From Rehmannia glutinosa (taxonomy: Eukaryota; Streptophyta; Magnoliopsida; Lamiales; Orobanchaceae), in contig CM071935.1 in NCBI GenBank assembly GCA_016081115.2, positions 50,144,680 through 50,208,679 on the forward strand: a DNA stretch of 64,000 nt. The letters are read 5' to 3'. Both the position numbers and the translations under genes were made by a program. This document shows, in pieces, positions 22,284-34,202 of the stretch. The notes beneath the pieces were generated by a model, which was not told the DNA's origin, did no database searches, and saw only the letters and a list, made by a program, of their open reading frames with translations. The stretch's first letter is position 1. Each line of letters begins with the position of its first letter.

Positions 22284-24483
22284 ACCGTCTGAGCGTCGTT
22301 AATGTCACTCTGCTCTTCTATGAGTTCTTTTCCTTCACCTCCAAACTGCATTGATTGGTCTCCCACAATAACCTCCAACCCTGCTTTGGTGGAGAGAGTT
22401 TCCCCCTCAACTGGCGCACCAGCTGAGTGAATGACAGTGGGGTCACTTTGCTCCTGAGACGCGGCTTCTGTTCCCTCTGAGTGTTGAGCCGCAGGGGAAG
22501 GTGTCTTAACACCTTCTTCAGGGGTTGGCTTGGCTTGGGTGCCCGAATTCCCAGCTTCATTGCCATCACCCTTGGAGCCATCTTTGGAGAGGACTGGGGA
22601 CGTGGTTACAACAATATCCATTGCAATCTGCTGCGCCACTCCCAAATGATCAGTCTGAAGAGAGACTTGGGAGGACTCTCCTGGACCTGCTCGGAGACTC
22701 TGCTCCTGGATGGCTATTGATTCTATGATAGCTTTCTCCATTTCTTCTGTCTCACTATCAATAGATTCATAGATGTGCTCATGTGTCCCAGTGTGCACAC
22801 ACATCTTGGATTTATCCAAGTCTCTTGCTCTTTCAGCAACTTTCTCCTCTTCCTCGTGAATAAAGCGGAGGGTTTCCATACAGCCCTCTTCATCCAGGGC
22901 AGATTGAACAGATGCATATACAAGGAACCAAAGAAGTTTCTCCTTCTCCTCTATGATTTCTGGGCGAGCAAACTGACGCTTAGAGTAATCCAACTTCCAA
23001 CCCCTCCATTCTTTAATCTTCTCTGAATGTCAGGGTAGACTGGAGAGTACATAATCAAATCATCATCATCCTCATCTCCTGTCTCCTGAATGGGGGCTAG
23101 TGGGCCATGCTGCTCCTCAAACTCAGATGGTTCTATCTGAGGAGGTGAGATAACCTATTCTTGCATCGGCTCTATTGTCTCAGCTGCTTCTATTTCCTCA
23201 GCTGTCTCCCCCACAACTGGGTCTTCGATCCTCTGCTGATCGGTCTCAGCAGTCTTCTCAGGTTCATCAACAATTTCTGGAGACTTCTTTTCCTGAGCAT
23301 CAACAGTCTCTTCTTGCTGTTCTGGCCGAGTACTGGATTCAACTGTCTTCTCCAAGGTAGACTGTTTGACCAGCCATCTGCGCTTGTTTGGAACCAGGAG
23401 AACCTCTGGTTCAATATTTTCAGGCTCCTCAAAAGTGAGGGCCTTCGTAGCTCCCTTCTTTGCCTTGGCAATGCGCTTTTTCTTTACGATAGGGGAAGGA
23501 ATTCTGGGTTCCTCCTCTATCTCGGCTACGGGGGCAGGTGACTCGGCTGCATGGGCAGGAGCTTTGGACTTGGATATGGGAGCATATGCTTTCTTTGATC
23601 TGGCTACAGGGGTAGGGGCAGGCTTGGATACAACAACTCTCTTCTTGGATATCGGCTTTGGAGACAGAGCTGGAGAGGCCTCAGCTGTGTCTTTAGGATC
23701 AACTAATTCCCCCTCACAAGTATCAACCATTCTTGCATGAGCCTTCTTCTGGGCTCTGGAGAGGTTCGCCTTGAACATCCGCTTGTTGACATGGAAGGGC
23801 TTGCCATGGCGTAATGCAACACCCTTCACCTCCATTAGATGGCCAATGATAAGGCCGTACCCAACGAACAGCTGAGTGTCCCATCCTCCTTGAAGGACAT
23901 ATTCATCACATTCTGACACACTCTGCTGAAGATGAACTCAACCCAGTTCACCTTCTTCTCTTGCATAATGGCAGCCATCACAACCAGCTTAGTCTTGGAC
24001 AACTGATTGAAACTCCCGAACTTCAAGGCCACGTACTTGGACACTATATCCATCAATTTATGATAGTCTTCCTTGAGGAAGTCCTTCTTTGCTGTATACA
24101 CAGCCTTCGCAGCATACTCCGGTTTGGCAACTTCTTTCCAAGCAGCAACTAAGTCGACATCCTTCTCAGCGATGTCCTTCAATGGGCAGAAAGAAGTGCT
24201 CAACAAGGTCTTTTGCAGTGATTTTGATGACCTTGTTGTGGAATGATGACCGTATTTCATCGTCCCGCACCTCTGCATTTATGTAAAACATGGAGACCTC
24301 CTCCAGATACGTGTGAGTGAAATGCATCGACAGGAAGTCCTTTAGGCCGGACTTCTCTAATTTTTCAGCAATCTTTTTGACTAGGGCTTCATCAACACCC
24401 TGTTTGATCATGCCTTTAAAATCCACAGAAGCACCGGTGTGGATTTGCTGGGAGAGCTTTACGTAATCATGAGTTGGAGCCAT
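22284..24483 (-). pseudogene. ORF3 of element D, N-terminal half
   Basis: ORF3 is the extra gene downstream of pol in Sirevirus-type copia elements; its role is unknown. The start ATG is 24483. The N-terminal ~220 residues (MAPTHDYVKLS; FYINAEVRDDEIRSS; LSKTKLVVMAAIMQEKKVNW) resemble the plant transposon domain often found in such third ORFs. A basic Ala/Pro/Lys-rich part follows (KKKRIAKAKK), then an acidic Glu/Thr-rich part, a helical domain (SKRQFARPEIIEEKEKLLWF) and a UIM-like helix (22706-22753). No signal peptide or membrane segment is visible. Frameshifts occur near 24170 and 23900 and between 23150 and 22993. It is cut at 22284 by the fusion to the LTR. Confidence 0.75.
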
Positions 24484-24532
24484 TTTCAGAAGCTTTTACA
24501 GATTAGAAATGCGAAAAACGAGCTTTGAGAAA

Positions 24533-24799
24533 CTAGGGTTTCAGACTTAGTTTCAGAGAGAATAGCTTTCCTTGGTGAAGATGAATGCGTTTAGTGTGAG
24601 GAGAGAGAAAGTGAAGTTTTGAATAAGGAATGTGAAAGGACGTCTTTTGAAATTTGAAATTTTTGATCGAGATAAATAGTTGAGATTAGAGCTTCAAAAC
24701 CGCATTAAATTCCCCACATTTAATGCAACAGCATTTATATCTAATCATAGGATTTATTGTGCAGCGTTTACTATGACAATCATTATTAAGTTGACGTCA
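24533..24799 (-). promoter_or_regulatory. Candidate internal promoter of ORF3 (element D copy)
   Basis: On the minus strand the palindrome TGACGTCA (24792-24799) lies 52 bp before a TATA box (TATAAAT, 24733-24739). A CT-rich leader with a telo-box (AAACCCTAG, 24533-24541) follows, then the ORF3 ATG at 24483. TGACG/CRE-type boxes bind plant bZIP factors, and telo-boxes are typical of plant 5' leaders. Transcription from here is inferred. Confidence 0.55.
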
Positions 24800-25039
24800 T
24801 TCTTAAAACATTTTCTCTAATTAAAACGACTGCATTTTTGTCACTTAGCTCATAAATGATTCAGCTTATATCCAAAGTGACTCAACTCTGCTTCTCTCTT
24901 CACATGATGTTACTCAGCTGTCAGCTAACTCGATACAGCTGACTTCCCAACTGGGCTGTTTCACTTGGCTGAAATGTGAAACTTGCTTATCATCCATTTT
25001 CTCATCTTTCATCTCTGCTGATTGAGTCTTCTAAGTATC

Positions 25040-26544
25040 CTAACTCAGCTCAATTAACCCTAACTCATTCTTGAGCTCTTCAAACCTTGATTCACATAAT
25101 GGCTTTGTGAATATATCAGCTAACTGCTTATCAGTTGAGATGTATTCCAAGGTGATGTCTTTCTTTTCAACATGATATCTTATAAAATGATATCTGACAT
25201 CAATGTGCTTTGTTCTTGAGTGCAACACTGGATTCTGAGTGATTGAAATAGCACTAGTGTTATCACACATAATTGGAATCTCTTTTTCTTCAATGTCATA
25301 ATCTGTCAGCTGCTGTCTCATCCATAAGACTTGGGCACAACAGCTGTACTCTGCTTCAGCTGTGGATGTAGCTATTGAATTTTGTTTCTTGCTGAACCAA
25401 GAAACCAATCTATTTACAAAAATTTGACATGTACCTGAAGTACATTTCATGTCAACTCTACATCCAGCATAGTCTGAGTCTGAGTATCCTACCAACTTGA
25501 ATCCTCCTTCTTTTGGATACCATAAGCCGACTTTCTGGCATCCCTTCAAATATCTTAGGATTCTCTTAGCTGCAGTCATGTGGCTCTCCTTTGGTGGAGA
25601 TTGAAATCTTGCATATACACCTACTGCAAAGGTGATTTCTGGCCTGCTTGCAGTTAGATAGAGCAATGATCCAATGAGGGCTCTATATCTAGTTTGATCA
25701 ACAACTTTGCCATCTGCATACATGTCCATCTTGACTGAAGTATTCATGGGAATTTTCACAGAAGACTTCTCTTCCGTACCAAATATCTTCATCAAATCTC
25801 TGGTATACTTGGTTTGGCTTATGAAGGTTCCATCGTTCAATTGCTTGACTTGAAGTCCTAGGAAGAAAGTAAACTCTCCATCATGCTCATCTCAAATTTG
25901 CCTTGCATGAGGTTTGAGAACTTGTCACACAACTCTTTGTTTGTGGAACCAAAAATGATATCATCCACATATATTTGAACAAGCAGTATACTCTCTCTAT
26001 CATGAATTCTGAAAGGTGTTCTATCAACCTTGCCTTTGGTGAATCCACTGTCAGTTAGAAATTGAGACAATGTATCATACCATGCTCTTGGTGTTTGTTT
26101 CAATCCATATAATGCTTTCTTGAGCTTGTAGACCTTATCTCTAATAGTTTTCTGCTCAAAACCTGGAAGTTGTTCAACATAGACTTCTTCCTCTAGCAGT
26201 CTATTTAGAAAAGCACTCTTCATATCCATTTGATATACAGTGAAGTTCTTATGTGTGACATAACCAAGAAACATCCTTATTGCTTCTAATCTGGCAACAT
26301 GAGCAAAAGTTTCATCAAAATCTATACCCCCATCTTGGCAATACCCTTTGGCTACCAATCTTGGTTTGTTTCTCACAACAGATCCTTCCTCATTCATTTT
26401 GTTCCTGAAAACCCATTTTGTACCAATAACATTTTGGTGGACTGGCCTTTGAACTAATTCCCATACTTTGTTTCTTTCAAGCTGATTCAGCTCTTCTTGC
26501 ATAGCCTGAATCCAATGTGTGTCATCCAATGCTTGAGACACATC
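25040..26544 (-). pseudogene. pol: Reverse transcriptase and RNase H of element D
   Basis: RT copies the element RNA into DNA and RNase H removes the template. The RT part (26541-25858) has the copia RT motifs WIQAMQEELNQLERNKVW, the first catalytic Asp in QMDMKSAFLN, LYGLKQTPRAW and the catalytic YVDDIIFGSTN. A stop after MSMMESLLSS breaks it from the connection and RNase H part (25840-25040), which keeps YSDSDYAGCRVDMKCTSGT, ATSTAEAEY and the end DIFTKPLCESRFEEL. Four residues (AGS-type) after TAEAEY are deleted. Confidence 0.9.
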
Positions 26545-26636
26545 TTTAGGCTCTATTTAGGAAATGAAACAAGTGAACATAACTTCATGCTGTGCTCTGG
26601 ATCTGGTTCTTATGCCATCTCTAACATCTCCAATGA

Positions 26637-27986
26637 CTAGCTCTGGTGGATGGTCTCCAGCCATCTCACATCAGGTTGGAGCAAGTCTGCTGGATTCAGC
26701 CGTCTCGCAGCTGAGTTATCCTGAACAACTCTTTCATCTTCACTCAGCTGTAGACCTTCCAGTTGTCTTTGAGATTCATCTGGGTTGAGTGCTCTTACTT
26801 CAGCTTCAACATAAGGACTCTTCTGCATAGTTGGCTGATTCATCTTATCAGCTAACTCTAAAATATCTTCTCCACTCACATTAGGTTCATCAAAAACCAC
26901 ATGGATAAAATCTTCTGTAACCATAGTCTTCTTGTTCAACACTCTATAGGCTTTACTCTCAGCTGAGTATCCCAAAAAGATACCTTCATCAACTTTAGCA
27001 TCAAAAGCCTTCAAATTATCTTTGCCATTATTATGGATGAAGCATTTACATCCAAATATCCTGAAATATCCAACATTTGGCTTTCTCCCTGTCCAGATTT
27101 CATAGGGAGTCTTGGTCAATTGCCTGTTGATCATGCATCTATTTTGAGTATAGCATGCAGTATTTATGACCTCAGCCCAAAATCTCTTAGGCAACCCATC
27201 TTCAACTAACATGGTTCTTGCAGCTTCCTTGAGAGTCCTGTTCCTTCTTTTAGCTACTCCATTATGCTATGGAGTCCTTGCAGCTGATAATTCATGAACA
27301 ATACTATTTTCAATACAATACTGAGCTATTATCTCATTGACAAACTCAGTTCCCCTGTCAGATCTTATTTTTATAATGGTTTGACCCTTTTCATTTGAAC
27401 TCTCTTCATCAGCTGAGGTAACTTCTGCAAAGTTTCCTTCTTTTTACACATAAAAATTGTCCATGTATATCTTGAGTAATCATCCACTGCCACCAAGGTG
27501 TATTTCTTTCCACTGATGCTAGCTGGCTCAACTGGACCAAATAAATCCATATGCAATAGATGTAATATCCTTTCTGAAGAAGGACTTGGCTTATCCAAGA
27601 ATGATGATTTGATTTGCTTTCCCATCTGGCATGCATCACATACACTTTCTTTCTTGTACACCGAGTCTGGTAATCTTTGTACTAGGTTAGTTCTTGCAAG
27701 CTTGTTGATTGTCTTGAAATTCAGGTGACTCAGCTTCTTGTGCCATAGCCAACTTGATTCGGCTGTGCTCTTTGCTAGCAGACATGTGCTTGGTGTAGCA
27801 GTAGAACAATCTACCACATACATATTCTTTTACCTTGACCCTTGCAGCACTATTCATTTGATTCATCATCCTTGATCTGGCATATCCATAGTTGAATCCT
27901 ACATTGTAGCCTTTGTCACAAAGTTGGCTGATACTTAACAGGTTGAAGTTGAGGCCTTCAACATAAGCAACATCTGTGATTTCCAA
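26637..27986 (-). pseudogene. pol: Protease end and integrase of element D
   Basis: Integrase inserts the cDNA into the genome. The zinc-binding part has the His-His-Cys-Cys set (LWHKKLSHLNF ... CDACQMGKQ, about 27760-27610). The core begins with HMDLFGPV and VDDYSRYTW, carrying two of the catalytic acids, and ends at 27371 with a frameshift. The rest (27212-26637) resumes with RFWAEVINTACYTQNR and the FGCKCFIHN/GYSAESKAYRV region. The protease active site is deleted: homology is lost between about 28100 and 28010. Confidence 0.85.
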
Positions 27987-28411
27987 TCCATTCTTCTTTA
28001 TGGATCATGTGCCTTTGATCTCCCTTGGAGCTTCATTTACTCCAAATATAACTTTTGCACCTCTAATCTCCTTGAATCTTGATAGGTTTTTCTTATTTCC
28101 TATCAAGGAAATCTAATTTTAGGTACCCATACTTGTCTGGGTCCTGAGGGGTTAGTGTTATAAGATGTTCCAACCAACCTATAGCCAAATGGTCTAACTC
28201 TAAGAGGTTGCCATCTATCAGTGCCATAATTATAGTGCACAGTAGCAAATTGCTTTGGGGTTTTAGGATCATACATCAATCTCTTTTGTCTGTATGCTTG
28301 TGTGTGTGTTTTAACAATTGATTTCTTGGGGTAGTTGTGGTATTTCTGAGTGTAGTACTTGGGTGCGTATATGTGCTGATAAAAGCTCTTTTGCCTTTGA
28401 AGTGACCTTTG

Positions 28412-30432
28412 CTAATTTTTAGGTCTTTGCCATTTTGGCCTATATTCCATAGGTCTTTGCTGATGTTTCACATTATTCCAATCAACATAGTTCGGATAAT
28501 TTCTACCATTCGTATCATTGGTATTTCTTTGATGAAATTTATGGGGTTTCTGGTAGTTCTGTTTACTTTTCACAGAGTATTTTCTGTTTGGAGTTTGCTG
28601 AGGAACTCGGCTGAATTTCTTCTCAGCTGTCCTTTCAGCATACTCAACTCGCAACTTTCCTTTCCCTTTATATCCAAGGCCAGTATGATTGTGATTGTGC
28701 TTTGGAGTGAATCGGTGCAGCATTTGGTGTTTTGGGTATTTGGGATGCTTCATCACTTGAAGATCCTTTCTCCAAAATCACTCTTGGAGTTTGATTGTGC
28801 ACAAAGGAATTAAATCCTATGCATGTCTTGTCTCCACATTCCTTTTGACTCATAATAAGTTCATCCAATGATTTGGATGCTTTTGTAAATGAGGAAATCA
28901 CATTTTTAAGATCTTTTTTCCTCTTTTCTGTAGCAGCTAACTCTGCTATAATCTTGGCATTTTCAGCCTTTAGCTTAGTGTTTTTATCAGCTATGTGACT
29001 CAGAGTACTCAACTCTTTTGTCAGCTGTGAATTTTGGCTTTTAAGCTGGCTGTTTTCCTCATTTAGAATGGTGTATGAGGATTTTATGTGTTCAAAATCT
29101 TTCATCATTTAGCCTAATGAACCATAAAGATCAGTGGGTGAGTGTATCAGAGTCACTATCACTTGAATCAGAATGGGATGAGTTAGAGCGCACCTCATCT
29201 TCTTGATCTTGTTCTTTAGCTTTGAGGCATATCATAGCCTCTTCTTCAGAATCATTTGAGTAGTATGCTTCACTACTATCTAAGTCTCTTTGCTCTTTGC
29301 ACTTGGTCAGCTCAAGAAATGATCTCGGCAACATGGCTTTCTTCTTTTCTTGCCTTCTTTCCCTGAAGACCTTTCTTTCTTCTTCATTCCTGTACTTGTT
29401 GACTGGTGGATAGGGACAATCAACTGTAAAATGCCCTTGTTGTCTGCAATTCCAACACAGGTTCTTAGCTCTCTGATCAGCTCTGTCTGTCCTTTGATTA
29501 TCAGATCTCTGATAATCAACTCTTTGATGCTTAGCTCTCTTGGGTGGCCTATCTTCCCTTGCTTTGGAAGGTGCTGAATGTCTTCTGGAGGTTTCACCCT
29601 TATTCCTTTTATAGTTCTTATTGAAGAACTTGTTGAATATTTTAATCATCAGGGCAATCTCTTCCTGGTCTATGGCTTCTTTTGGCTCAGTTCTTTTCCC
29701 TTCACTGGCCAACAATGCAGCTGTCTTGGGCACAACTGTTTCCTCTTGCTCTTTCCTTCTTAGCTCAAACTCGTAGGCTTTGAGGTCTGAGAATAGCTCA
29801 TGGTTAGATGTTCTTAAGAGGTCCATTAAATGTCTCAGGGCCATGACCTTCATTTCCCATTCAGCTGGGAGGCTTCTTAAAATCTTCATACACATTTCCT
29901 TTTGTGTATATTCTTTCCCAAGAGCTGAAAACTCATTTATAATCTCAGTAAATCTGGCATCCAGCTGATCCAGAGTTCACCTGCAAACATTTTAAAATTT
30001 CCAAATTTTTGAACAGCAACAGTTAATTTATTTTCCTTAATTTGTTTTGATCCTTCACAAATTAAGGTTAGCTTTTCTCAAATCTCTTTTGCTGATTTGC
30101 AATATTTGACTTTGTTGAACATGGCTTTGTCCAACGTCTTGTAGAGAATATCTTTGGCCACATTGTCCAGGTTATATCTCTTTCTGTCTTTATTTGTCCA
30201 TTTAGTCCTTGGTTTTTCAACCATGGCTGGTCTTGGTTCAGCAACAACTTCTTCTCCTTCAGCTGCAGCTGCTCTCGGTACAAACGTGTTGACTTTGAGT
30301 ACTTGCAGTGGCCCATCCTCTATCACAAGCCATATATCATCATGTAATGCAGATAGATGAGCCTGCATACGTATTTTCCAATCATCAAATTCTTCAACAA
30401 TAAACATAGGAATGCATGAGATTTACTTCCAT
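28412..30432 (-). pseudogene. gag: gag of element D
   Basis: The start ATG is at 30432, followed by an early frameshift. Pieces at 30407-30078, 29895-29131, 29108-28668 and 28756-28412 give the full gag order: FDDWKIRMQAHLSALHDDIW, the capsid-like core, the knuckle CWNCRQQGHFTVDC with all four ligands, the acidic segment, the coiled coil LNEENSQLKSQNSQLTKEL and the Lys/Tyr/Gln-rich tail. At least four frame breaks make it non-functional. Confidence 0.88.
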
Positions 30433-30546
30433 GATAATAACTTTGCTTGAAAAATGAAAGACTTTGAAAAACACAAGTGTTAAAACCTTTTGAAAAGATA
30501 GAGATCTAGTTCAGTAACTAGTGTAGAAGACTCAATGAACCAACCA

Positions 30547-30557
30547 CTCTGATACCA
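30547..30557 (-). promoter_or_regulatory. PBS of element D
   Basis: On the minus strand this reads TGGTATCAGAG, matching initiator tRNA-Met, two bases inside the LTR end. Confidence 0.85.
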
Positions 30558-30559
30558 CT

Positions 30560-31457
30560 TCTACGTCCCAAGGGGTGTGGTGTAAGGTTTAGAAGGGGGG
30601 GGGGTTGAATAAACCTTACCACATTTTCGATTTAGTCCTTTTAAAATGGTTCAACAGAGTTGACTCAAATCAGTTGTGTCCTTGGGGGACAACTAAGTTG
30701 GCTATTCAACTAAGTTACCCACTCAACAGGCTCGATAGAGCTGTTGATAGTATAACTCGGCTGCTTAAGCCAAATACTTAACTTGGCTGATTTGGTTTTT
30801 TTAATAGCGGAAGACTTAACACCCTTTGATTTGTTTTAAGCTTGTTCTAAACACTTGATTTTTAGCACTTGGTTAATTATCAGTTCGATAGCAAATGTAA
30901 ACTAACAAAAAATATAAGTAAATATGCAGGAATGTAAATTTACTGAAAGTAAATGACACAAATATTTTATAGAGGTTCGAAGATGGGGTAATTCTTCTAA
31001 TTCTCTCTTCTCTAACTCCTTGAGGAATCCACTATGTAACATATCAGTTTACAAAGCAGTTATCAGTCTGGAGACAGCCGTGATCACACAGCTGGCTTCT
31101 CTTGCGACTCAGCTTCTTCATGAGGCAGCTGCCTGGCTGCTACAACTCACTTCTTCAAGTTCTTGGATTTGATCACGAAGCCCTCCAACAAACTTGATGT
31201 CTGGTTCGACCTTGAACCTTACTATAATCCTTCAACTTGGAAAGTAGACCCCTTTTTTTTTTCAAATGATTTCCTCTTCAAAAGTTTGAAGTCATCTTTC
31301 CTTCACAGTGTGTGTTGGATCGAGTTTCTTCGAGTTTTATGCTTGAGGAATATCTTGATAAGCTTTGACAATTTGCAGGTTAGTTGCTTGAATATTGCTT
31401 AAAATGTCTGTATCATTCGTAACCTTTTCTCAATAGCTTCCTCAGCCTTTTATAGTG
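30560..31457 (-). repeat. 5' LTR of element D, interrupted by F
   Basis: Only the U5 and R side (about 900 bp) is present. The U5 hairpin carries an expanded G run in its loop (near 30590-30605). The copy stops at 31457, three bases beyond its TATA box (31448-31454), where the 3' LTR of F starts. The missing U3 half is not found elsewhere in the window. Confidence 0.88.
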
Positions 31458-34046
31458 TGTAGGTCCCAAGAGGGTGTAAGTAAGGTTTAGGAAGGAGGGG
31501 GGGAGGTTGAATAAACCTTACAAACTTTTCGATTTTAGTCCTTTTAAAACTATTCCACAGTTAATTCAAAAAACTTCATCCTTGAGGGATAACTACGTTG
31601 GTTATTTAGCAGAGTTAGCCACTCAACAGACTCGATAGAGCTGTTGATAGAATAACTCAACTATTTAACCTAAACTTTAACTTGACTGTATTGGTTTTAT
31701 CAGCGGAAGACTTAACACCCTTTGAATTGTTTTAAACTTGTTTTAACACTTGAATTTAGCACTTGATTATTAATCAGTTGGATAGCAAATATGAGTTTAT
31801 CAGCAGATATGATGTAAGTCTGCAGAAATGTAAATATGCTGAAAAATAATTGACATTCTTCTAATCCTATCTTCTCCAACTCCTGGAGGAATTCACTATG
31901 TAATAGATCAGTTTACAAAGCGGTGAACAGTCTAGAGACAACCTTGGTCACACAGCTGGCTTCTCTTCCGACTCAGCTTCTTCACAGGGCAGCTGCCTTG
32001 CTACTTCAGCTCACTTTCTCAAGCTCTTGGATTTGATCACGAATCCCTCCAATAACTTGATTCTGGTTCGATCTTAAACCTTCCTACTATCCTCCTTGGA
32101 AAGTAGACCCCTTCTGATTTTTCAAAAGTTTCCTCTTCAACAGATTTGAAGTTGTCTTTCCTTCACAACTTGTGTTGGATCGATTTCCTTCGAGTTTCAG
32201 GCTTGAGGATTTTCTTGAATATTCTTGAGAGTATTTGCAGGTTAATAGCTTGAATAATGCTTGATTTCTCAGGTGTGCAAGGCAACCTTTTCTCAATGAA
32301 TTTCCTCAGCCTTTTATAGTGAACTTCTGAAATTTTACCCGTTCAAGAGATAGGCTAATTTCAAAAGTCACTTAAGATCGTTGGCTTGTCTTTTCTTTGT
32401 CTTCAATCTTGAGATGTAGATCCTTCCTCGTATTAAATGACTTTGCAGCTTTTCAGGTTCTGACACGAGGTGTAGTGCTTCCTATTGGTTTATTCCTTTT
32501 GCATGCTTCAGGGATAAGCTTTTAAGACCTGGTAGCATGGAGGTATTACTATATTAAGTAAAGTTCTTGACTTCTGTGCAACGAATTTATCTCAGTTAAC
32601 TCCTCTCGGCTGCTGCCTTTTTCCCCAGGTGACTTAAGGCTACTCCAATTAGGGGTGTGCACGGTACGGGACGGTTCAGAGATTTGGAAATCTCCAGAAC
32701 CATCCCGAAGTTCGGAGATTCTGAAAATAAATCTCCAGAACCGAACCATAGAAAAGAATCTCCATCCCAAACCGTACCGAAAGTTCGGTACGGTTCGGGA
32801 CGGAGATTCGGTTATAATGGGACGGGATGGTACAGTTCGGTTCGGGACGGAGATTCGGAGATTAGCCATAAATAAAGCATACAAATTTGAAAAAAAAGAA
32901 AAAAAATCAATATAAAAATCACCAAACGGATATACTTCTAGAGTTCTAGTATCTTTTTAGCGTAGTCTCAAAATAAAAACTAAAACTATAATAGGTAACA
33001 CAATCCAAAATTCTAAACTTAATAACCTCTATAGTACAATAATAATATATTATTTGGGCAATTGTCCTTCTATTGACATAAAATATATATAATTAACTAA
33101 TAGTTTTCATAAATTAAAATGAAATAAAAACTTGTATAAATTTATAATCTCAATGTCTCATACTTAAAAACTTAACATAATCAATAAAATTATATTTCTA
33201 ATTTATGTGATGTGGTAAAAAAATTAAAATATGATTTTTTATATTGTTATAATATGATACTATTACTTGTTTCTCTTTTAAGTGCATTTACTAATCATTT
33301 AACTAATTTTAATTTCAAATTATTTACTCTATTATTAATATCAAAGTTTTTTAAAATTTATAATTGACTTAATAGTTGCACTATTATGGTTTTTTCAGAA
33401 ATATGCTTTATATTCAATTTAATTTAAAATATTTTGTAGTTAATTCAATATCAAAATAAAAACAACATAGAAATAATGTATATGTATTTATATAAAATCT
33501 TTAAAATCGGTTCTAGCTTCGGGTCCTCGGTTTAGAGTGGTTCGGTACGGTTCTCGGTACGGGTATTTGAAAAATCTCTATAATCGTACCATAAATATTT
33601 TCGGTATGGTACGATTCGGAGAAAGTCAAAAAGTCAACGGATATTTTTAGTTCAGAGATCTTTTGGTCCGGATATCGGTTCGGTTTCGGTAATCTCCAAG
33701 TCCCGTGCACAGCCCTAACTCCAATCATTGGATGACTCATTTGTCACTTCAACTTGAGACTTGGCTTCTTGAATTTAGTTGATTGACTCTTCACACAGCT
33801 GTTTCACAACTGATATGCCTTCAGTCGAGTTCTTGACTTCCCTTCTTAGCCATACTCAGCTGTCTCGCAGTGGAGTCTTCACTTTAGTCTTCAGTTAACT
33901 TCTTGTATTTCTAGTCGCAGCTGACTTGACTCAGCTTTTCCAGCCCTATCTATTACAATGTAAATTACAAGGAAAATGGGGTGTCAACTTTCTAGTTTAA
34001 GTTTTACATGGCATTCATTAAAATCAATGAAATAAATTTCCCAACA
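31458..34046 (-). repeat. 3' LTR of element F (carries a hAT insertion)
   Basis: TGTAGGTCCC at the left and CCAACA at the right, about 1.51 kb once the hAT element and one target duplication are subtracted. The TATA box is at 32312-32318 (minus). The hairpin near 31479-31520 has a lengthened G-rich loop. The right end abuts a perfect polypurine tract. Confidence 0.9.
32650..33717. mobile_element. Non-autonomous hAT element with 8-bp target duplication
   Basis: A 1,068-bp insertion in the U3 of LTR F. The terminal inverted repeats are TAGGGGTGTGCACGG on the left and its complement (one mismatch in 15) on the right. It is flanked by the exact 8-bp duplication ACTCCAAT (32642-32649 and 33718-33725), the length typical of hAT transposons. 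The LTR sequence reads through when the insertion is removed. No transposase is encoded. Both subterminal regions are filled with variants of cggttcgggacggagattcgg-type repeats in inverted arrangement; the middle is AT-rich. Confidence 0.92.
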
Positions 34047-34060
34047 ATTTCCCCCTTTTT
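34047..34060 (-). promoter_or_regulatory. Polypurine tract of element F
   Basis: AAAAAGGGGGAAAT on the minus strand, next to the LTR start. Confidence 0.9.
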
Positions 34061-34202
34061 GATGATGCCAAAACTTAAAAACATTAAACAACATGTAAAC
34101 AACAAAGATACATACAGACAATGCAATAACAAAGAATGTATGCGTAGAATAGATCGTTTTATTGATCATAGAATTCTTGTCCTTTACAGAGCTGTTTACA
34201 TT

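Larger units (their letters stand above)
20745..31457 (-). mobile_element. Element D: minus-strand Sirevirus-type element, host of F
   Basis: From right to left: 5' LTR (interrupted at 31457 by F), PBS, gag, pol, spacer, ORF3 (first half) and 3' LTR. ORF3 C-terminus, 3' UTR, polypurine tract and the first bases of the 3' LTR were lost in one deletion at 22283/22284. It sits inside ORF3 of element C; the left flank is CTTGG. Confidence 0.85.

Noticed and set aside
31458..34046. CRISPR-like array, suggested by repeated short motifs in the hAT element and LTRs
   Set aside because: Repeats are irregular, overlapping and inverted, without unique spacers. The DNA is clearly plant nuclear.
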